The notes beneath the pieces are model-generated. The model was not told the origin of the DNA, searched no databases, and saw nothing but the letters and a program-made list of their open reading frames with translations. A program made the translations under genes and the position numbers. This document shows, piece after piece, positions 63,289 through 64,000 of a DNA stretch of 64,000 nucleotides; positions within the stretch are counted from its first letter, which is position 1; each line of letters starts with the position of its first letter. Source of the DNA: an uncultured Dialister sp. (lineage in GTDB: Bacteria; Bacillota; Negativicutes; Veillonellales; Dialisteraceae); the NCBI GenBank assembly GCA_900543165.1, contig UQQQ01000001.1, positions 93,851-157,850 of the forward strand, given 5' to 3'.

Positions 63289-63678
63289 ATGAAAAAAGAA
63301 TTTGTCATGATCAAAACATGGCATACCGAAGAAGATGAGCCAATCCTCATCAGTGATCATACATCCCAGGAAGCCATGGATCAGGCAGGCAATGACTATT
63401 TTGAAAAAACAGGGGACCGAAATGTTTCCGTACTTGCCATGTACGGCAGCGATTCGAAAGAAGAAATTATGGACATAGAAAACCTGGGGCGGGACGAATT
63501 AGTCAGAGCCAAAGAATGGAAAGGGAAAACGTGGTATTTTTCGTTATGTGCAGTGACATATTCACCGGAAACAGGATGTATGACAACGGTATTCCCTCTT
63601 ACTACAGAAGAAAAAGAATCTTTAGACGACTGGCCCATTCGCGTCAATGATATTGTCAAAGACCGGTACTATCATTAG
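63289..63678 (+). CDS. hypothetical protein, 129 residues
   Basis: A soluble, acidic protein (MKKEFVMIKTWHTEEDEPIL...) without signal peptide or membrane span. AAGGGGGGAA precedes the ATG. It continues the same operon direction. I do not recognise the family. Confidence 0.65.
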   Translation: MKKEFVMIKTWHTEEDEPILISDHTSQEAMDQAGNDYFEKTGDRNVSVLAMYGSDSKEEIMDIENLGRDELVRAKEWKGKTWYFSLCAVTYSPETGCMTTVFPLTTEEKESLDDWPIRVNDIVKDRYYH

Positions 63679-63716
63679 CAGAATCATTCAGTCTATACCA
63701 TCAACGCCATGTTAAA

Positions 63717-63735
63717 ATTCCACTGTGAATGGAAT
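63717..63735 (+). repeat. third operator-like inverted repeat of the element
   Basis: ATTCCA-CTGTGAA-TGGAAT, a perfect six-base inverted repeat with the same 7-base spacer as those at 62080 and 62112. It stands before the gene at 63764. Confidence 0.65.
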
Positions 63736-63763
63736 TAAAAACAAGATACAACGATAAGGAAAC

Positions 63764-63985
63764 ATGAAAGAGGAGCCTATGACAAAAGAAAGTCCCACTG
63801 TATATGTACTTCAGGCAATCGCAACAACTAAAAGGAGAAAAACCTATTCAGACATGGGAGAATATGAATCCCTGGAAGAAGTAAAAGAAGCAATGAAAGA
63901 AGAAAGCTGGGAATGGAGAGAAAGAAGGAAAAAGAGCAAATTGACTTTCAGCATCCAAATCAAGACCAAAGAACAAAAGAGGTGA
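63764..63985 (+). CDS. small hypothetical protein, 73 residues
   Basis: A short, highly charged protein (MKEEPMTKESPTVYVLQAIA...; basic RERRKKSKL near residue 57). AAGGA lies just before this ATG; ATG 63779, behind GAGGAG, is an alternative that removes five residues. It follows the third operator-like repeat. Function unknown. Confidence 0.6.
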   Translation: MKEEPMTKESPTVYVLQAIATTKRRKTYSDMGEYESLEEVKEAMKEESWEWRERRKKSKLTFSIQIKTKEQKR

Positions 63986-63990
63986 AACGA

Positions 63991-64000
63991 ATGGAATACA
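63991..64000 (+). CDS. start of a further gene, cut by the window edge
   Basis: ATGGAATACA follows AGAGGTG with a six-base spacer, which overlaps the stop of the previous gene. Only three codons (MEY) are visible, so nothing can be said about the product. Confidence 0.35.

Overview
The window reads as chromosome from a diderm Firmicute of the class Negativicutes (Veillonella/Dialister-like). This is inferred from gene content, not from a database search. The pointers are low-GC Gram-positive gene orders (dnaX-ebfC-recR-bofA next to an SRP RNA, a split transketolase, an ftsE-ftsX-M23-ctp cluster), relics of a sporulating ancestor (BofA, SpoVB), and outer-envelope functions (a phosphoethanolamine transferase and CsaB). 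Most of the window has moderate GC. Two stretches are clearly more AT-rich: about 9.3-11.1 kb and from about 60.3 kb to the right edge.

Layout. 1-8.6 kb: end of yicC, queF, a Ppx/GppA-HD phosphatase, an orphan CydB-like membrane protein with a 57-residue partner, then bofA-recR-ebfC-dnaX preceded by an SRP RNA gene, and a hypothetical gene. 8.6-11.3 kb: a gene-poor stretch with a palindromic transposon-derived element, and a frameshifted phosphoethanolamine transferase. 11.3-32.9 kb: cobalamin genes in two blocks (cobU-cbiP-cbiB-cobS-pduX, cobD, cobC; and cbiL-cbiA-cobO). Between the blocks lie an orphan periplasmic-binding lipoprotein, a cobN / radical SAM-SPASM / chlI / chlD chelatase-like cluster, and galU-galE. 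33.2-51 kb: hpf, secA, prfB (with its programmed frameshift), a DUF5693-like protein, csaB, tktN-tktC, ftsE-ftsX-M23-ctp, folB-folK and mfd. 51-59.8 kb: a SpoVB-like flippase, lexA, a phosphohexomutase, tRNA-Pro, htpX, ndk and a polar amino-acid ABC permease/ATPase pair, separated by mosaics of intergenic repeats. 60.8-64 kb: one end of an integrated mobile element (tyrosine integrase, excisionase-like protein and small unknown genes).

How the genes fit together. The cobalamin genes cover nucleotide-loop assembly, aminopropanol-phosphate supply (PduX, CobD), amidation, bridging and adenosylation, but only one ring methyltransferase (CbiL) is here, so the rest of ring synthesis must lie elsewhere. 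The cobN-rSAM-chlI-chlD cluster is the best candidate for an undescribed function: a complete AAA+-driven metallochelatase with a radical SAM/SPASM enzyme inserted in the operon. The main signals outside the genes are a family of TA-flanked palindromic MITE-like elements (one lies between the lexA promoter and lexA), a G7 tract that splits the phosphoethanolamine transferase, an A6 tract that puts the well-placed start of a lipoprotein out of frame, nested inverted repeats before the CydB-like gene with shared motifs before cbiL, abutting DnaA boxes before hpf, and three spaced inverted repeats on the mobile element that look like operators.
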